DNA of 64,000 nt, from positions 186,001 through 250,000 of the forward strand of contig NZ_JABMJK010000010.1 in NCBI RefSeq assembly GCF_013376005.1, read 5' to 3'. Below are positions 30,966 through 40,137 of the stretch, piece by piece. Positions within the stretch are counted from its first letter, which is position 1. Each line of letters opens with the position of its first letter. The notes under the pieces are model-generated. The model was not told the DNA's origin, searched no databases, and saw only the letters and a program-made list of their open reading frames with translations. The stretch is from Duganella sp. SG902 (GTDB lineage: Bacteria; Pseudomonadota; Gammaproteobacteria; Burkholderiales; Burkholderiaceae_D). Made by a program: the position numbers and the translations under genes.

Positions 30966-32156
30966 CTAAAAGCCGCCCTTCATCAACGGATAAACCATCA
31001 GCCCCAACACGGCCGCGGCGGCGACCACGACCGGCTCCTGCAGCTTCTTGAACTTCCAGAGCAAGGCGATCGTCACCACCGCGATGGCGGCCGTCGGCGG
31101 ATCCACGATGGAGCGCTTGGCGATCACGATGACCGACCCCGCAATGGCGCCCACGGCAGCGGCCGTGATGCCGTCGACAAACGCGACCACGCCTGGAAGC
31201 TTGCCGTACTTTTTAAAATAGGGCGCCGGGATGACGGTGAACAGATAGCACGGCAAGAAGGTCGCCAGCGCGGCCACCGTGGCTCCCGGAAGGCCGGCCA
31301 CGAGGTAGCCGATAAAGCCCACCGTGATCACCACCGGCCCCGGCGTAATCATCGCCACCGCGACCGCATCCACGAACTGCTTGTCGTTGAGCCACTGATG
31401 TTCCGTGACAACGCCGCCATACAGGAAAGGGACGATGGCCAGCCCCGAGCCGAACACAAACGCGCCGGCCTTGGCGAAGAAAATCGCGATCTGGCCGAGC
31501 AGACCCAGATCGCTCGCGGACAACCAGCCTCCCACGATGGGCAGCTGCGCGGCCGCCACCGCATTCAGGCCGGAAGGCTTGACCAGCCATTTTGGCGGCG
31601 CGCGCAAAATCCACACCAGCACACCGGCGGCGATGAACAGCCAGGCGATCTCGGACTCGGTGATCACGGTCGATGCCGCCAGCACCAAATAAATCCCCCA
31701 CAGCAGCTTGTCGCGGCCGACGCTCTTTTGCGTCAGCTTCCTGGCGCTCATCACGATGATGCCGATGACGGCGGCGCCCACGCCGTAAAACACCGCCTGC
31801 ATCCACGGCAAGCCGCCGAACCGGACATAGGCCCAGCCCAGCGCCACCACCATGAGAAACGACGGCACCACAAAAGCGATGCCGACCAGCGTCGCGCCCA
31901 CAATCCGGTAATGCACGTAGCCGAGATAAATCGCCAGCTGCGCCGCCAGCGGGCCCGGGGCCAACTGCGCCAGCGCCATGCCTTCCTTGTAATCGGCCTC
32001 CGAAATCCAGCCATGCCGCTCGACCAGATCGCGGTGCATATAGCCGGCAAGCGCGACCGGGCCGCCGAAGCCAAGCGTGCCGAGGCGCAGCATGTAGATC
32101 ACCAGCTGCCACAGCGTGTAGGGCGGCGAGGCGAGGGTGGTTGGGTCGGTGTTCAT
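30966..32156 (-). CDS. chrA: Chromate efflux transporter ChrA
   Basis: A 396-residue inner-membrane protein of the long-chain CHR family, with two homologous halves. The first has LGTLGFGGPVALAGYMHRDLVERHGWISEADYKEGMALAQLAPGPLAAQLAIYLG; the second has FVFGSGLAIVPFLYGGVV and the matching VAVAMITPGPVVITVGFIGYLVAG. It expels chromate using the proton gradient. Its ATG overlaps the chrB stop by four bases, so the two are coupled and share the chrB operator. Confidence 0.95.
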   Translation of the reverse strand: MNTDPTTLASPPYTLWQLVIYMLRLGTLGFGGPVALAGYMHRDLVERHGWISEADYKEGMALAQLAPGPLAAQLAIYLGYVHYRIVGATLVGIAFVVPSFLMVVALGWAYVRFGGLPWMQAVFYGVGAAVIGIIVMSARKLTQKSVGRDKLLWGIYLVLAASTVITESEIAWLFIAAGVLVWILRAPPKWLVKPSGLNAVAAAQLPIVGGWLSASDLGLLGQIAIFFAKAGAFVFGSGLAIVPFLYGGVVTEHQWLNDKQFVDAVAVAMITPGPVVITVGFIGYLVAGLPGATVAALATFLPCYLFTVIPAPYFKKYGKLPGVVAFVDGITAAAVGAIAGSVIVIAKRSIVDPPTAAIAVVTIALLWKFKKLQEPVVVAAAAVLGLMVYPLMKGGF

Positions 32157-33085
32157 GGTGTGTTCGCCTCCTTTTGAAAGCTGGCGATCAAGCCGTCGAA
32201 AACGGCGCCGGCGGTTTGCAGCAACAAGTCGTCATCCTCGATGGCGTTGCGCAGCCCTGCCAGCACGCTTTCCACGCCAGCCGCTTCCGGAGGCTGAATG
32301 CCGCCAACGTCGAGATAATGCACCAGCGCGCCGACGCGCTTGAGCGCCGGCGTATCGAGGCCGAAGTTGGCCAGCAGCACCTCGAACGTCACGCGGTTGC
32401 CGATGTGAGTGAAGGCGGCGCCGTCAAAGTCGAAGCCCAGCGCGGCGGGAGGGCAGTGCGCGGGCGACGCCAGCCACAGGATTTCGGCCGCCGGATCGAT
32501 GTGGCGCCGGATCAGCCAGGCACTGGCCAGCCGGTCCACCCACGGACGGCGCCGGGTCGCCCACGTCCGTCCCCGGTATGCCTTGCGGTCGAGCAACGCG
32601 ACCTCGCCGGCGGCCTGCTCCGGCTCGTCCGGAGACTGAACCCGGCTGATGGCACGTTCCAGCTCCAGCAAGGCGGCGTCGCATTGCCTTTGCGCTTCGC
32701 CGGGGAAGAAATCAATCGCGGCCACGCCAGCGAAGTTTTTGCGCAGCTTGCGCGCCGCTTTGACCGTTTCGGCCAGCGTGGCGGAGGTCAGTTTCGCTAC
32801 GATTTGCTGAGTTTCATCCAACAAGGCGGCAAACTCGGCGCCGCGGTCGAACAGCGCGGCAAAGCCGTCGTCCTCATCCGTCGTCAGCAAATAGGCTGAG
32901 CCGCCGTTCTCGCGCACGTCGTTCGCGACCGCCGCGAGCGTCGGGCGGCAGTCCGCCACGTCGGGCAAGAGGTAGGCGCCGTCGCGCAGTACCGCCGAAC
33001 CGCACGCCTTCAGCGCGCGCCAGGCGCGCATGCGGGCCGTCGCGTTTTCGGTTGGCAGGGAGAGAACGAGGAGCAGATATTTCAT
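32153..33085 (-). CDS. chrB: Chromate resistance protein ChrB (chromate-responsive regulator)
   Basis: A 310-residue protein. The N-terminal half (MKYLLLVLSLPTENATARMRAWRALKACGSAVLRDGAYLLP) and the C-terminal ChrB domain (TWATRRRPWVDRLASAWLIRRHIDPAAEILWL, then GFDFDGAAFTHIGNRVTFEVLLANFGLD) match the family. ChrB acts as a chromate-sensing regulator of chrA in Ochrobactrum and Cupriavidus. I start at 33085, where the family N-terminus begins; there is no ribosome binding site there. A -10-like TATTAA lies ten bases before this ATG, so the mRNA may be leaderless. The upstream dyad overlaps the start codon, consistent with autoregulation. Confidence 0.92.
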   Translation of the reverse strand: MKYLLLVLSLPTENATARMRAWRALKACGSAVLRDGAYLLPDVADCRPTLAAVANDVRENGGSAYLLTTDEDDGFAALFDRGAEFAALLDETQQIVAKLTSATLAETVKAARKLRKNFAGVAAIDFFPGEAQRQCDAALLELERAISRVQSPDEPEQAAGEVALLDRKAYRGRTWATRRRPWVDRLASAWLIRRHIDPAAEILWLASPAHCPPAALGFDFDGAAFTHIGNRVTFEVLLANFGLDTPALKRVGALVHYLDVGGIQPPEAAGVESVLAGLRNAIEDDDLLLQTAGAVFDGLIASFQKEANTP

Positions 33086-33126
33086 TTTGTAGAGATTAAT
33101 ACAAAATCGTATCAATATCTACAAAA
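33085..33126 (-). promoter_or_regulatory. 42-bp inverted repeat at the chrB promoter, candidate ChrB operator
   Basis: Arms TTTTGTAGA-G-ATTAATAC (33085-33102) and, on the other strand, TTTTGTAGA-T-ATTGATAC (33126-33109) match at 16 of 18 positions around a 6-base centre. A possible promoter (TTGTAG, 17 bp, TATTAA on the minus strand) lies inside, and the repeat reaches the chrB ATG. Binding would block transcription of chrBA. Confidence 0.7.
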
Positions 33127-33172
33127 GGTTAACGCGAAGCGGCCTTCGACTCCCCGCGGCCAGGCTCTCCGC

Positions 33173-34042
33173 TCACAAAGTACGATGCGGATTGCGCGCC
33201 ATGACGATCCACACCGCGCCCTCCATCATGACCGCGCCCTCGCCGGGGAGGCGCGCGAAGACGGTACGCACCTCGGCCGAGGCGAGGTCGCGGATGTCGT
33301 CGGGCTGATCGGCGAGCGCGCGCGACAGCGGGCCGACCTCGAGCGTCATCTTCACCGCGTCGTCGATCGCCGCGTCCCGCGTCGCCCCCTCGCCGAACGG
33401 GACGGCGGCATCGAAGGGCGCGATCGCGATATCGGTGAAGCCCGCTGCCGTCAGGATGCGCGCCACCCGCGCCGGGTCGCCGAACGAGAACGGGCCGGGC
33501 GCCTCGGGATCGGGCGGCGCGGCCAGCGGGACGATGCCCTTCAGCGCGCCCATCGGCAGACGCACCCAATCGTTCTCGGCGGCGCCGCGCCAGCAGACGA
33601 AAGCGACCCGCCCGCCCGGCTTGAGCGCGCGTCGCATATGGGCGAACGCCGCTGCCGGATCGTCGAAGAACATCACCCCGAATCGCGAGAACAGGATATC
33701 GAACGCACCCTCGGGCAGCTCGGCGCCGCTGGCGTCGGCTACCTGGAACCGGACCGGCGCATCCTGCGGCGCAAGCGCGCGGGCCCGCTCGATCAGCGCC
33801 TCGGAGATGTCCACGCCCAGCACTTGGCCCTGCGCGCCGACGCGGGCTGCCAGGGCCAGGCTCGACGCCCCCGCGCCGCAGCCAACGTCCAGCACGCGCT
33901 CGCCCGCGACGGGCGCGGCGGCGTCGATCGCGGCCTGGCCGAACGCCGCCGCCATGGCGTCGAGCCGGGCCTGGTTGGCGACCCAGCGCTCGCCGCCTTG
34001 CCCATTCCAGTCGGTGATCTGAGCGGTATTGTTCCCCGTCAT
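33173..34042 (-). CDS. Class I SAM-dependent methyltransferase
   Basis: A 289-residue cytosolic methyltransferase. SAM motif I is VLDVGCGAGASSLALAARVG (about residues 56-75), followed by VLGVDISEALIERAR and the motif II region FDILFSRFGVMFFDDP. The family (Methyltransf_11/25) is broad and the substrate is unknown. I start at 34042, with GAGGAG seven bases upstream. It begins 11 bases after the oxidoreductase gene, last in a three-gene cassette headed by a TetR regulator. Its codon use (many GCG, GCC and ATC, with compact loops) recalls sphingomonad genes, hinting at transfer; that is only an impression. Confidence 0.85.
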   Translation of the reverse strand: MTGNNTAQITDWNGQGGERWVANQARLDAMAAAFGQAAIDAAAPVAGERVLDVGCGAGASSLALAARVGAQGQVLGVDISEALIERARALAPQDAPVRFQVADASGAELPEGAFDILFSRFGVMFFDDPAAAFAHMRRALKPGGRVAFVCWRGAAENDWVRLPMGALKGIVPLAAPPDPEAPGPFSFGDPARVARILTAAGFTDIAIAPFDAAVPFGEGATRDAAIDDAVKMTLEVGPLSRALADQPDDIRDLASAEVRTVFARLPGEGAVMMEGAVWIVMARNPHRTL

Positions 34043-34053
34043 GTCATATCTCC

Positions 34054-34947
34054 TCAAGCCAGCATCGACTGCTGGGCGAAAATACCGGCCATCGCGCCCT
34101 GCGACGAGGCCTGGGTGACCGAGGGCAGGAAGGGCGTGGCGAGGTCGCCGGCGGCGTAAATGCCGGGCACGCTGGTCTGGCGGCGCTCGTCGACCTTGAG
34201 GACGATGCCGGTCGGCGTGTCCTGGGTGGCGAGGCCCAGCGCTTCATGCAGGCTTGCGGACGGCTTGTTGCGCGGATGGGCGAACAGCACGTCCACCGCG
34301 ACATTGCGGCCGGTGGCGAGATTGACGGTGCTGAGCTGGCCCTTCTGATGGGCGATCTCGACGATCCGGCCTTCGATGACGGGGATGTTGCGTCCCGCCA
34401 GATCGGCCTGGATCTCGGGCGGAATCTCGTGGCCATCGGCGAAGACCGTCAATTTGTCGGTCCAATCGCGGAACAGCCTGGCGGACTGGTGCGACTGCGG
34501 GGAGGACCAGACGAGGCCCCAATGCTGGCCGGCGACTTCGAAGCCGTCGCAATAGGGGCAGGGCACGATGGAGGTGCCCCAGCATTCGGCAAAGCCCGGC
34601 ACATCGGGCATCTGGTCGGCGACGCCGTAGCTCAGGATCAGGCGGCGCGCCGCAAGGCTTTCTCCATCGCCGGTGACGACGGAGAAATTGTCGATGGCGC
34701 CGGAAATGCTTTCGGCCCGGGCATTGACCAGCGTGATCGCGGGATAACGCGCCAGCTGCCGCCGCGCCTCGGCCAGGATGTCCAGCGGCGGCTTGTGATC
34801 GTGGCCGAGCAAGCCATGCGAGTGGCCGGCGAAACGGTTGCGTGGCAGGCCGGTGTCGAGAACGGTGACCTTGCGGCGGGCGCGGCCGAGCTGCAGGGCG
34901 GCGGCGAGGCCGGCAAAGCTGCCGCCGATGATGATGACGTCATTCAT
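34054..34947 (-). CDS. Thioredoxin-reductase-like NAD(P)/FAD oxidoreductase
   Basis: A 297-residue flavoprotein. The FAD loop is DVIIIGGSFAGLAAALQLGRARRKV at the N-terminus, a CxxC redox pair lies in VPCPYCDGFEV (about residues 130-140), and the C-terminal FAD motif is TSVPGIYAAGDLATPF. It is shorter than true TrxB, and no thioredoxin gene is near. Relatives in TetR-controlled cassettes are often annotated only as oxidoreductases. Its start overlaps the TetR stop by eight bases, so the genes are coupled. Confidence 0.88.
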   Translation of the reverse strand: MNDVIIIGGSFAGLAAALQLGRARRKVTVLDTGLPRNRFAGHSHGLLGHDHKPPLDILAEARRQLARYPAITLVNARAESISGAIDNFSVVTGDGESLAARRLILSYGVADQMPDVPGFAECWGTSIVPCPYCDGFEVAGQHWGLVWSSPQSHQSARLFRDWTDKLTVFADGHEIPPEIQADLAGRNIPVIEGRIVEIAHQKGQLSTVNLATGRNVAVDVLFAHPRNKPSASLHEALGLATQDTPTGIVLKVDERRQTSVPGIYAAGDLATPFLPSVTQASSQGAMAGIFAQQSMLA

Positions 34948-35539
34948 GGTGAGGGGCTCCGTGTTGTGGATGTGGAGGAATCAAGCTTTTAAGGGTCGCT
35001 TGCAGGAAACGCTTCGACAGCTGCTCGTCGTTGACCGCCCGTGACAACACGACCGCGCCGACCATCGTTGAAAGGAGCGTCATGGCCTTGTCGCCGGGCG
35101 GTTCGCCCTCGGCGCCGCCAACCAAGCCACCGAGCAGCTCGAGGTACTCCCTGATCCCGGACTCGAACGAGGCCTTGACGTCGGCACCCTGCCTGGCGGC
35201 ATCGGAGCCGAGCGCCACGATCGGGCAGCCGTTCATCCTTTCCTCGCGATGCCCCGGGCTGAGGAAGAGCCTGATTGCCGCGCCCAGCGGGTCGTCGGGG
35301 TGCGCGGCGGCCGTGGTCGACAACTGGTTGACGGCGTACTCCATCGCCCGCCTGGACGCCTGCGCGGCCAGGTCGTCCTTGGACGCGAACTGCTTGTAGA
35401 AAGCGCCCTGGGTAAGGCCGGCGCCCTTCATCAGGTCCTTGAGGCCGATGCCGTCGAAGCCGTGCTCCCGGAACAGGCGGCTCGCCACATTGATCACGGT
35501 CTCACGGTTCTCCGCGGCTTGGGCGCGACTTACCCGCAT
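34940..35539 (-). CDS. TetR/AcrR-family regulator
   Basis: A 199-residue regulator. The N-terminal helix-turn-helix reads TVINVASRLFREHGFDGIGLKDLMKGAGLTQGAFYKQFASKDDL, a close match to the TetR consensus. The rest is an all-helical ligand domain resembling TetR_C_16/DUF-type tails with GCPIVALGSDAARQG. I use the ATG at 35539, which has AGGAG six bases upstream; the in-frame ATG two codons earlier abuts the ribosome binding site. As first gene of the cassette it probably represses itself and the two enzymes. Its ligand is unknown. Confidence 0.9.
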   Translation of the reverse strand: MRVSRAQAAENRETVINVASRLFREHGFDGIGLKDLMKGAGLTQGAFYKQFASKDDLAAQASRRAMEYAVNQLSTTAAAHPDDPLGAAIRLFLSPGHREERMNGCPIVALGSDAARQGADVKASFESGIREYLELLGGLVGGAEGEPPGDKAMTLLSTMVGAVVLSRAVNDEQLSKRFLQATLKSLIPPHPQHGAPHHE

Positions 35540-35605
35540 GGTCATCTCCTTTTAGATTACATCCTAACTCTAACGCATATAGCGTACGAACGCAATCTAT
35601 TTTGA

Positions 35606-38600
35606 TTAACCGATCCTCGCCGCCGCCGCATCCACGGGCAGGGCGTCGACCCGCTCGAACGAAAACATGTAGCCGGTTCCACGCCGGGTGGCCGCGTCCG
35701 GATCGGCCGCGACCACATAAGCATCGTCGCGGTACTGCCACTGCCCGTTGACGTGGCTCGACGCGGTGTAGTGTCCGGAAGTTGGTGTATCGCCCTCATG
35801 GTGGATGACTGTCCTCAGACGATACGGCACACCACGGATGACCAGCCACTCCGGCACACCGATGGCCCGTTTATCCTTGTCGACTGTCAGCCAGCGCTTG
35901 AGCGCGATGGTGATCGCAAGCGGGCCATTGGCGCCCGGCACGATGCGGCGACGGGCGGGGCCGACCCGGATTTCGCCGTCCACCACGGCCTTCACGCCGT
36001 TCAGGGCCTCCTCGCCAAAATGCGCATCGAGGGCCGCCTGCAGCGTGGCGTGCCCGGCAATCGACAGCTCGATCAAGCCATCGGGCGCGGGCCGCGCCAC
36101 GGTTGGATTAAGGGCCGACACCGTGCTGTAGCGTTCCGACCCGGCCTGATCGGCTGCGCGCGCCATATGGGCCACGCCGAAAATGGTCTGCTCTGACTGC
36201 TCAAGTCTGACGTCGGGCGTGCCGAACAGGTCCAGCAGCTTGCGGAACACGACTTCGCTCGGATCCTGCTGCGCGGTGCTGGCGGTCAGGCCGTGCCGCT
36301 CGTCATTGGCCGAGGGACGCGGCAGCATGCGGGCCTGGTCCATGAGGGCCAGCAGAGTGCGGATGGCGGCGCGCTCCACCAGCGTGCCGGCGCGGACCTG
36401 GACCAGGACGGCACGTACGGCCGCGCGCAGCATGGCGCGCGGCTGCGGATCGCCCAATACCGGGGCAAACAGGTTGAAATAGGGCGTACTGAAGGCCAGC
36501 AGATTGAGCCCGGCCGACAGATAGCAGGTATTGCCCGCATTGGCGATGCCGGTGCGCGTCGATGGCGCATCGAGCTGGCGGTACGATTGGCCGCCACTGC
36601 TCGCCCCGCTGGCGCCCGCATCCTTGCGCGTCGCGCGCAGGATACGCAGGCGGACCGATTCCTGGTCCGCGCGCGGCAACAGCGCAATGTGTGCCGTGAC
36701 TGCGTCGGACACCGTGCTGCCCTTGTAGGCGCTTGCCAGCTTGTCCAGTTCCGACTCGATCAAGGCGTGGCCCGCCTCCGCGAGCGTGTGCATGAGGGGC
36801 AGCCTGTCGGTGGCGGTCGACTTGCTGGCGCTGGTGATTGCCAGCGTAATCCGGCTCCACTCGCCGGCCTGGCCCACCGCTTGCATGAAAGCGGCGTAGC
36901 TTGGCACGACCGAGGCAAAATTTTCCGCCCAGTGCGCTTCGGCTTCCGCGGACAGTTCCTCGGCATCGTCGTCCCGCAGATCCTCCATCAAGCCCAGGAA
37001 CTGGTCGAGCAGGCTGGTGTCGTCGAAATCGCGCATGCCTTCGAGCGCCTTGCCGATCACGATCGCGCGCCCGTACTGAAACTTGTCGTGCCCCTGCTGC
37101 TCGTGCTTGGCGCCGCTGTTGATGAGCACGAAACGCATCAATCCTTTCGCCACCTCAGGTGCCGCCGCGCGGATCGACAGCAGCACTTCGGGATGCATGT
37201 AGTCGAGGTTGGACAGGTCGACCAGCAGCGTGTGCGGCACTGCTCCCTTGGACGGAGTACTCTTGGCGATCTCGGCCTTGATCGACAGGACGGCCGTCGC
37301 CAGTTCCGACTTCATGGCGTCGATCGGTGTTCTTGCGGACAGCTTCTTGTCGCTGGTCGAGCGCCTGCCGTCGACCTCGGTGAGGTAAGGGCGGGGGTCG
37401 ATGAAGGACGCGGTGGGCACGGTGGCCTTGGCCGCGACGGCGCTTTTATTGCGCCTCCTGGTGTCGAGGTTCAGGAACGGCACGGCGTTCTCGCCGACGA
37501 AGTCGGGATATTCGAAGTACATGCCTTTCGGCTGGCCCTGGATCAGGAACGCGGCGCCCGCCTCGTGACGCAAGGCGCTGATGGCCATGGTGCCGGCCTG
37601 TTCACCGTTATCCATGCGGAAGGCATCGATCTGTTCCAGGTCGAGGGTGGAGCGCAGCGCATCCTCGATGCGGTCTTCCGGCCGTTCACCGACGTGCAGT
37701 TCGGTTGTGGCGAGGAAAATGATGATCGCCTCACATAACTCCTCGGTCGCGTTGCGCAGTGTCAGGTGCGAGACGGCGCGCTGGCGCAGGATGATATTGG
37801 CGTCGGCCGGCTTGCGCGGGTCGCGTGCATCGAGCCCGGCCAGCCCGTTCAGCGCCGCGTTCGCGTTGGCGATCGCGACGATCATCTCGCCAAGCGCGGC
37901 GATACGGGTATTGCGCCAGCGGGAAGGATCGAACGCCTCCGGCGCCGCCGCCAACGACACCACCCGCGCGGCCAGGTGCACCGCGTTCGACAACGGTTCG
38001 ACAATCGGCAGCTCGTAGTCGACTACATCCTTGTCCTTGCCGGCGCCAGGGACGGTGACGGTACGCAGGGTGCCATTGATGGCGTCAACGGCAGTACCGA
38101 GCGCCTGCTGCAACGATTCGATATAGGGGCGGCGGCCGGCCGTGTTGCGGTCCATGTCGCGACCGATGCCCCTGCGCGCGGTGACGCCAGTGCCCGCAGT
38201 GACGCCGTGCGGGTCGGGCAGGTTGGTGGCGCTGGTGGCATAACCGAGGAAGTCGGCCAACGAAAAGGCGCCGTTGGCCGAAGCGATGGTCGTTTTCAGG
38301 TAGGCAATGTGGCGCGCGTCCGGAGCCTGGACCGTTTGCAGGGGGCGGCTGGCGTCCTCCCCGATGCCCATGACGGCCGACCGTGCCTGGTCGCCGGGGT
38401 GCGCGGCGAACAGGGTGCCGATTTCATTGTCGAGGTCGACCAGCGCGGCATTGATGATCTGCTGGAATTCGGGCGGTTCGTTGCCGAGCGAGATGCGGAA
38501 CGAGGCCGCCGTGTCCGTCACGGACGAGTCGATGAAGCCAAAGCTCTGGCGTTGGTCGATACCGAGCGGCAGCCCGTTCTGGGCGGCGCGCAGGGTGACG

Positions 38601-40054
38601 CGCGCGCCGAAATATATGCGCAGGGAATCGGTGAAGGTCCAATAGTCCTTGTCCGTCATCGCCTGGTGGGGACGGGGCACCATCACCGTGATCTGGGGCG
38701 AACCGGCCTGGCTGGCAACGCGCAGCTGCGCGAGCCTCGGCAGGGCGCCGATCATGCGGTGGCCACGGGTGAGGGCGCTGCCCAGTTTGCGCAGCACGTG
38801 CGAGGTGCTCAGCATGGGATCGGTGGCCCGTTCCAGCGCGTCGAGGGCGAGCGGGGACGAGGATGGCGTGGTGGCGTCCTGAGGCAGCCCGGGTGGAACC
38901 GACAGCTCGCCAAGCCGGGCATTAAGGCCGAGCAACTGGTCCATCACCACGTCCAGCATGTCCTCGTCCACGGGTGGCGTATCGCCCGCGTCCGGCGCCA
39001 GCATCCCGTGTTCGCGCGCGATCTCGGCCAGGAAGCCGACCAGCTCCTCGCCGCCGGGCTTGTTCGCCGCCAGCGAGCGGACCATCGTGGCCATGGCGGC
39101 CGCATTGCTTTTACGCAGGCCGATGTGGGCGGACAAGATCTCGGAGTGCTTGCCTTGGCGCAGGGTGACGCCATCCTCGACGCGGGTGCTGATGCCCTTT
39201 TGCGCCTTGGAGCCGGTGCCCGAGCCCAGCCCCAGCGGGCCGTAGGCGAGCGGGTTATGCGGCGCCAGGATGGCGCTCTTCTTCTTGCCCAGCCTGGTCA
39301 TCGCCCGCTTGTACAGGCTCACTTGCGGATGGCCCTTGTCCTGCGAGCGGTAGTACACGCCAGGGTCCTCGCGGTCCAGCGGCGACAGCTGGCGGTGGTC
39401 GCCCATGCCCAGCAGGGGCGTCAATGCCAGGCTGGAGGCCAGGTGCGAGTGATTCAACAGCACCGCGCTGACCACCCGCTGCATCGAATCGTCGTCCGCA
39501 TCGATGCCTTCATCGCTGTCGATCAAATCGATCAGCATGCGCGACATGTAATTGTTCCAGGCTGCGGTCGGCTCGGCGCGGCGGCCCACGGCGGAGGCCG
39601 CGGCCATGGCGGGCAACGGGGAGTCGGTCGGGGTGAGATCCGGTTCCGTGGGACCGTCGGTGGTGGCACGCAAATGCCCGATCAGTTCCGGGATGCCGTC
39701 GCGGAAGGTGGCGTTGTCGGCGTCGAGCCGGTCGAGCTCGGCGCGCTCGCGGCTACCGGCGACGAAATTGTGCGCCCATAGTTCGGCGAGCACCTGCTTC
39801 AGCGTCATAGCCTTGGCGGCGCCATCCTTGCCAATCCGGATTTTGCGCTGGACTATGCCCGGACCGTTGTGGATGGCGTCGCTTAGTGCCCGCTGCTGCG
39901 ACACACGCGGGCTGTTATTCATCATCTCGGCCAGGTTACGTTGCGCCGTCGCCGCAGGCCGGTTGTCTGCAAAAGTCGGCTGCTGTGCGACTGTCCTGGT
40001 GGTCTCCGTTTGGCAGGCATCAGAGCCATGTCTTGCTTGAAGTGGGGCTTGCAT
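35606..40054 (-). CDS. Giant eCIS-associated protein with C-terminal ubiquitin-specific protease domain
   Basis: A 1482-residue predicted payload. Residues 30-71 carry the Asn-Ser-Pro/Gln-Arg repeat shared with the two other payload candidates (NNSPRVSQQRALS, ending VQRK). About residues 75-1150 match no family I know. Residues 1168-1480 form a peptidase C19 (USP) domain: the Cys box GIANAGNTCYLSAGLNLL with Cys1177, a QQDPSEVV segment like the eukaryotic QQDA.E motif, and the His box GHYTASSHVNGQWQYRDD with His1428 and a following Asp. Such enzymes cleave ubiquitin, which bacteria lack, so the target would be a eukaryotic cell. I start at 40054 (AAAGG seven bases upstream); an in-frame ATG at 40090 lacks one. 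There is no signal peptide. Function is inferred from motifs and location. Confidence 0.8.
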   Translation of the reverse strand: MQAPLQARHGSDACQTETTRTVAQQPTFADNRPAATAQRNLAEMMNNSPRVSQQRALSDAIHNGPGIVQRKIRIGKDGAAKAMTLKQVLAELWAHNFVAGSRERAELDRLDADNATFRDGIPELIGHLRATTDGPTEPDLTPTDSPLPAMAAASAVGRRAEPTAAWNNYMSRMLIDLIDSDEGIDADDDSMQRVVSAVLLNHSHLASSLALTPLLGMGDHRQLSPLDREDPGVYYRSQDKGHPQVSLYKRAMTRLGKKKSAILAPHNPLAYGPLGLGSGTGSKAQKGISTRVEDGVTLRQGKHSEILSAHIGLRKSNAAAMATMVRSLAANKPGGEELVGFLAEIAREHGMLAPDAGDTPPVDEDMLDVVMDQLLGLNARLGELSVPPGLPQDATTPSSSPLALDALERATDPMLSTSHVLRKLGSALTRGHRMIGALPRLAQLRVASQAGSPQITVMVPRPHQAMTDKDYWTFTDSLRIYFGARVTLRAAQNGLPLGIDQRQSFGFIDSSVTDTAASFRISLGNEPPEFQQIINAALVDLDNEIGTLFAAHPGDQARSAVMGIGEDASRPLQTVQAPDARHIAYLKTTIASANGAFSLADFLGYATSATNLPDPHGVTAGTGVTARRGIGRDMDRNTAGRRPYIESLQQALGTAVDAINGTLRTVTVPGAGKDKDVVDYELPIVEPLSNAVHLAARVVSLAAAPEAFDPSRWRNTRIAALGEMIVAIANANAALNGLAGLDARDPRKPADANIILRQRAVSHLTLRNATEELCEAIIIFLATTELHVGERPEDRIEDALRSTLDLEQIDAFRMDNGEQAGTMAISALRHEAGAAFLIQGQPKGMYFEYPDFVGENAVPFLNLDTRRRNKSAVAAKATVPTASFIDPRPYLTEVDGRRSTSDKKLSARTPIDAMKSELATAVLSIKAEIAKSTPSKGAVPHTLLVDLSNLDYMHPEVLLSIRAAAPEVAKGLMRFVLINSGAKHEQQGHDKFQYGRAIVIGKALEGMRDFDDTSLLDQFLGLMEDLRDDDAEELSAEAEAHWAENFASVVPSYAAFMQAVGQAGEWSRITLAITSASKSTATDRLPLMHTLAEAGHALIESELDKLASAYKGSTVSDAVTAHIALLPRADQESVRLRILRATRKDAGASGASSGGQSYRQLDAPSTRTGIANAGNTCYLSAGLNLLAFSTPYFNLFAPVLGDPQPRAMLRAAVRAVLVQVRAGTLVERAAIRTLLALMDQARMLPRPSANDERHGLTASTAQQDPSEVVFRKLLDLFGTPDVRLEQSEQTIFGVAHMARAADQAGSERYSTVSALNPTVARPAPDGLIELSIAGHATLQAALDAHFGEEALNGVKAVVDGEIRVGPARRRIVPGANGPLAITIALKRWLTVDKDKRAIGVPEWLVIRGVPYRLRTVIHHEGDTPTSGHYTASSHVNGQWQYRDDAYVVAADPDAATRRGTGYMFSFERVDALPVDAAAARIG

Positions 40055-40097
40055 CGGATAGCCTTTGTAGGAACGCCTAGTATTTGACATAATATAG

Positions 40098-40103
40098 ATT
40101 ATA
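40098..40103 (-). promoter_or_regulatory. Perfect -10 box upstream of the USP gene
   Basis: TATAAT on the minus strand sits in an AT-rich island in otherwise GC-rich DNA. Transcription would begin near 40090, leaving a 36-base leader with a ribosome binding site before the ATG at 40054. No good -35 lies 16-18 bp upstream, so an activator may be needed. Confidence 0.4.
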
Positions 40104-40137
40104 CGAAATCAAACCTCTAGTGGCCGAGAAGTCGTCG

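Noticed and set aside
35546..35605. Palindromic operator for the TetR gene
   Set aside because: Only short, imperfect dyads (GCGT...ACGC) are present; nothing above background.
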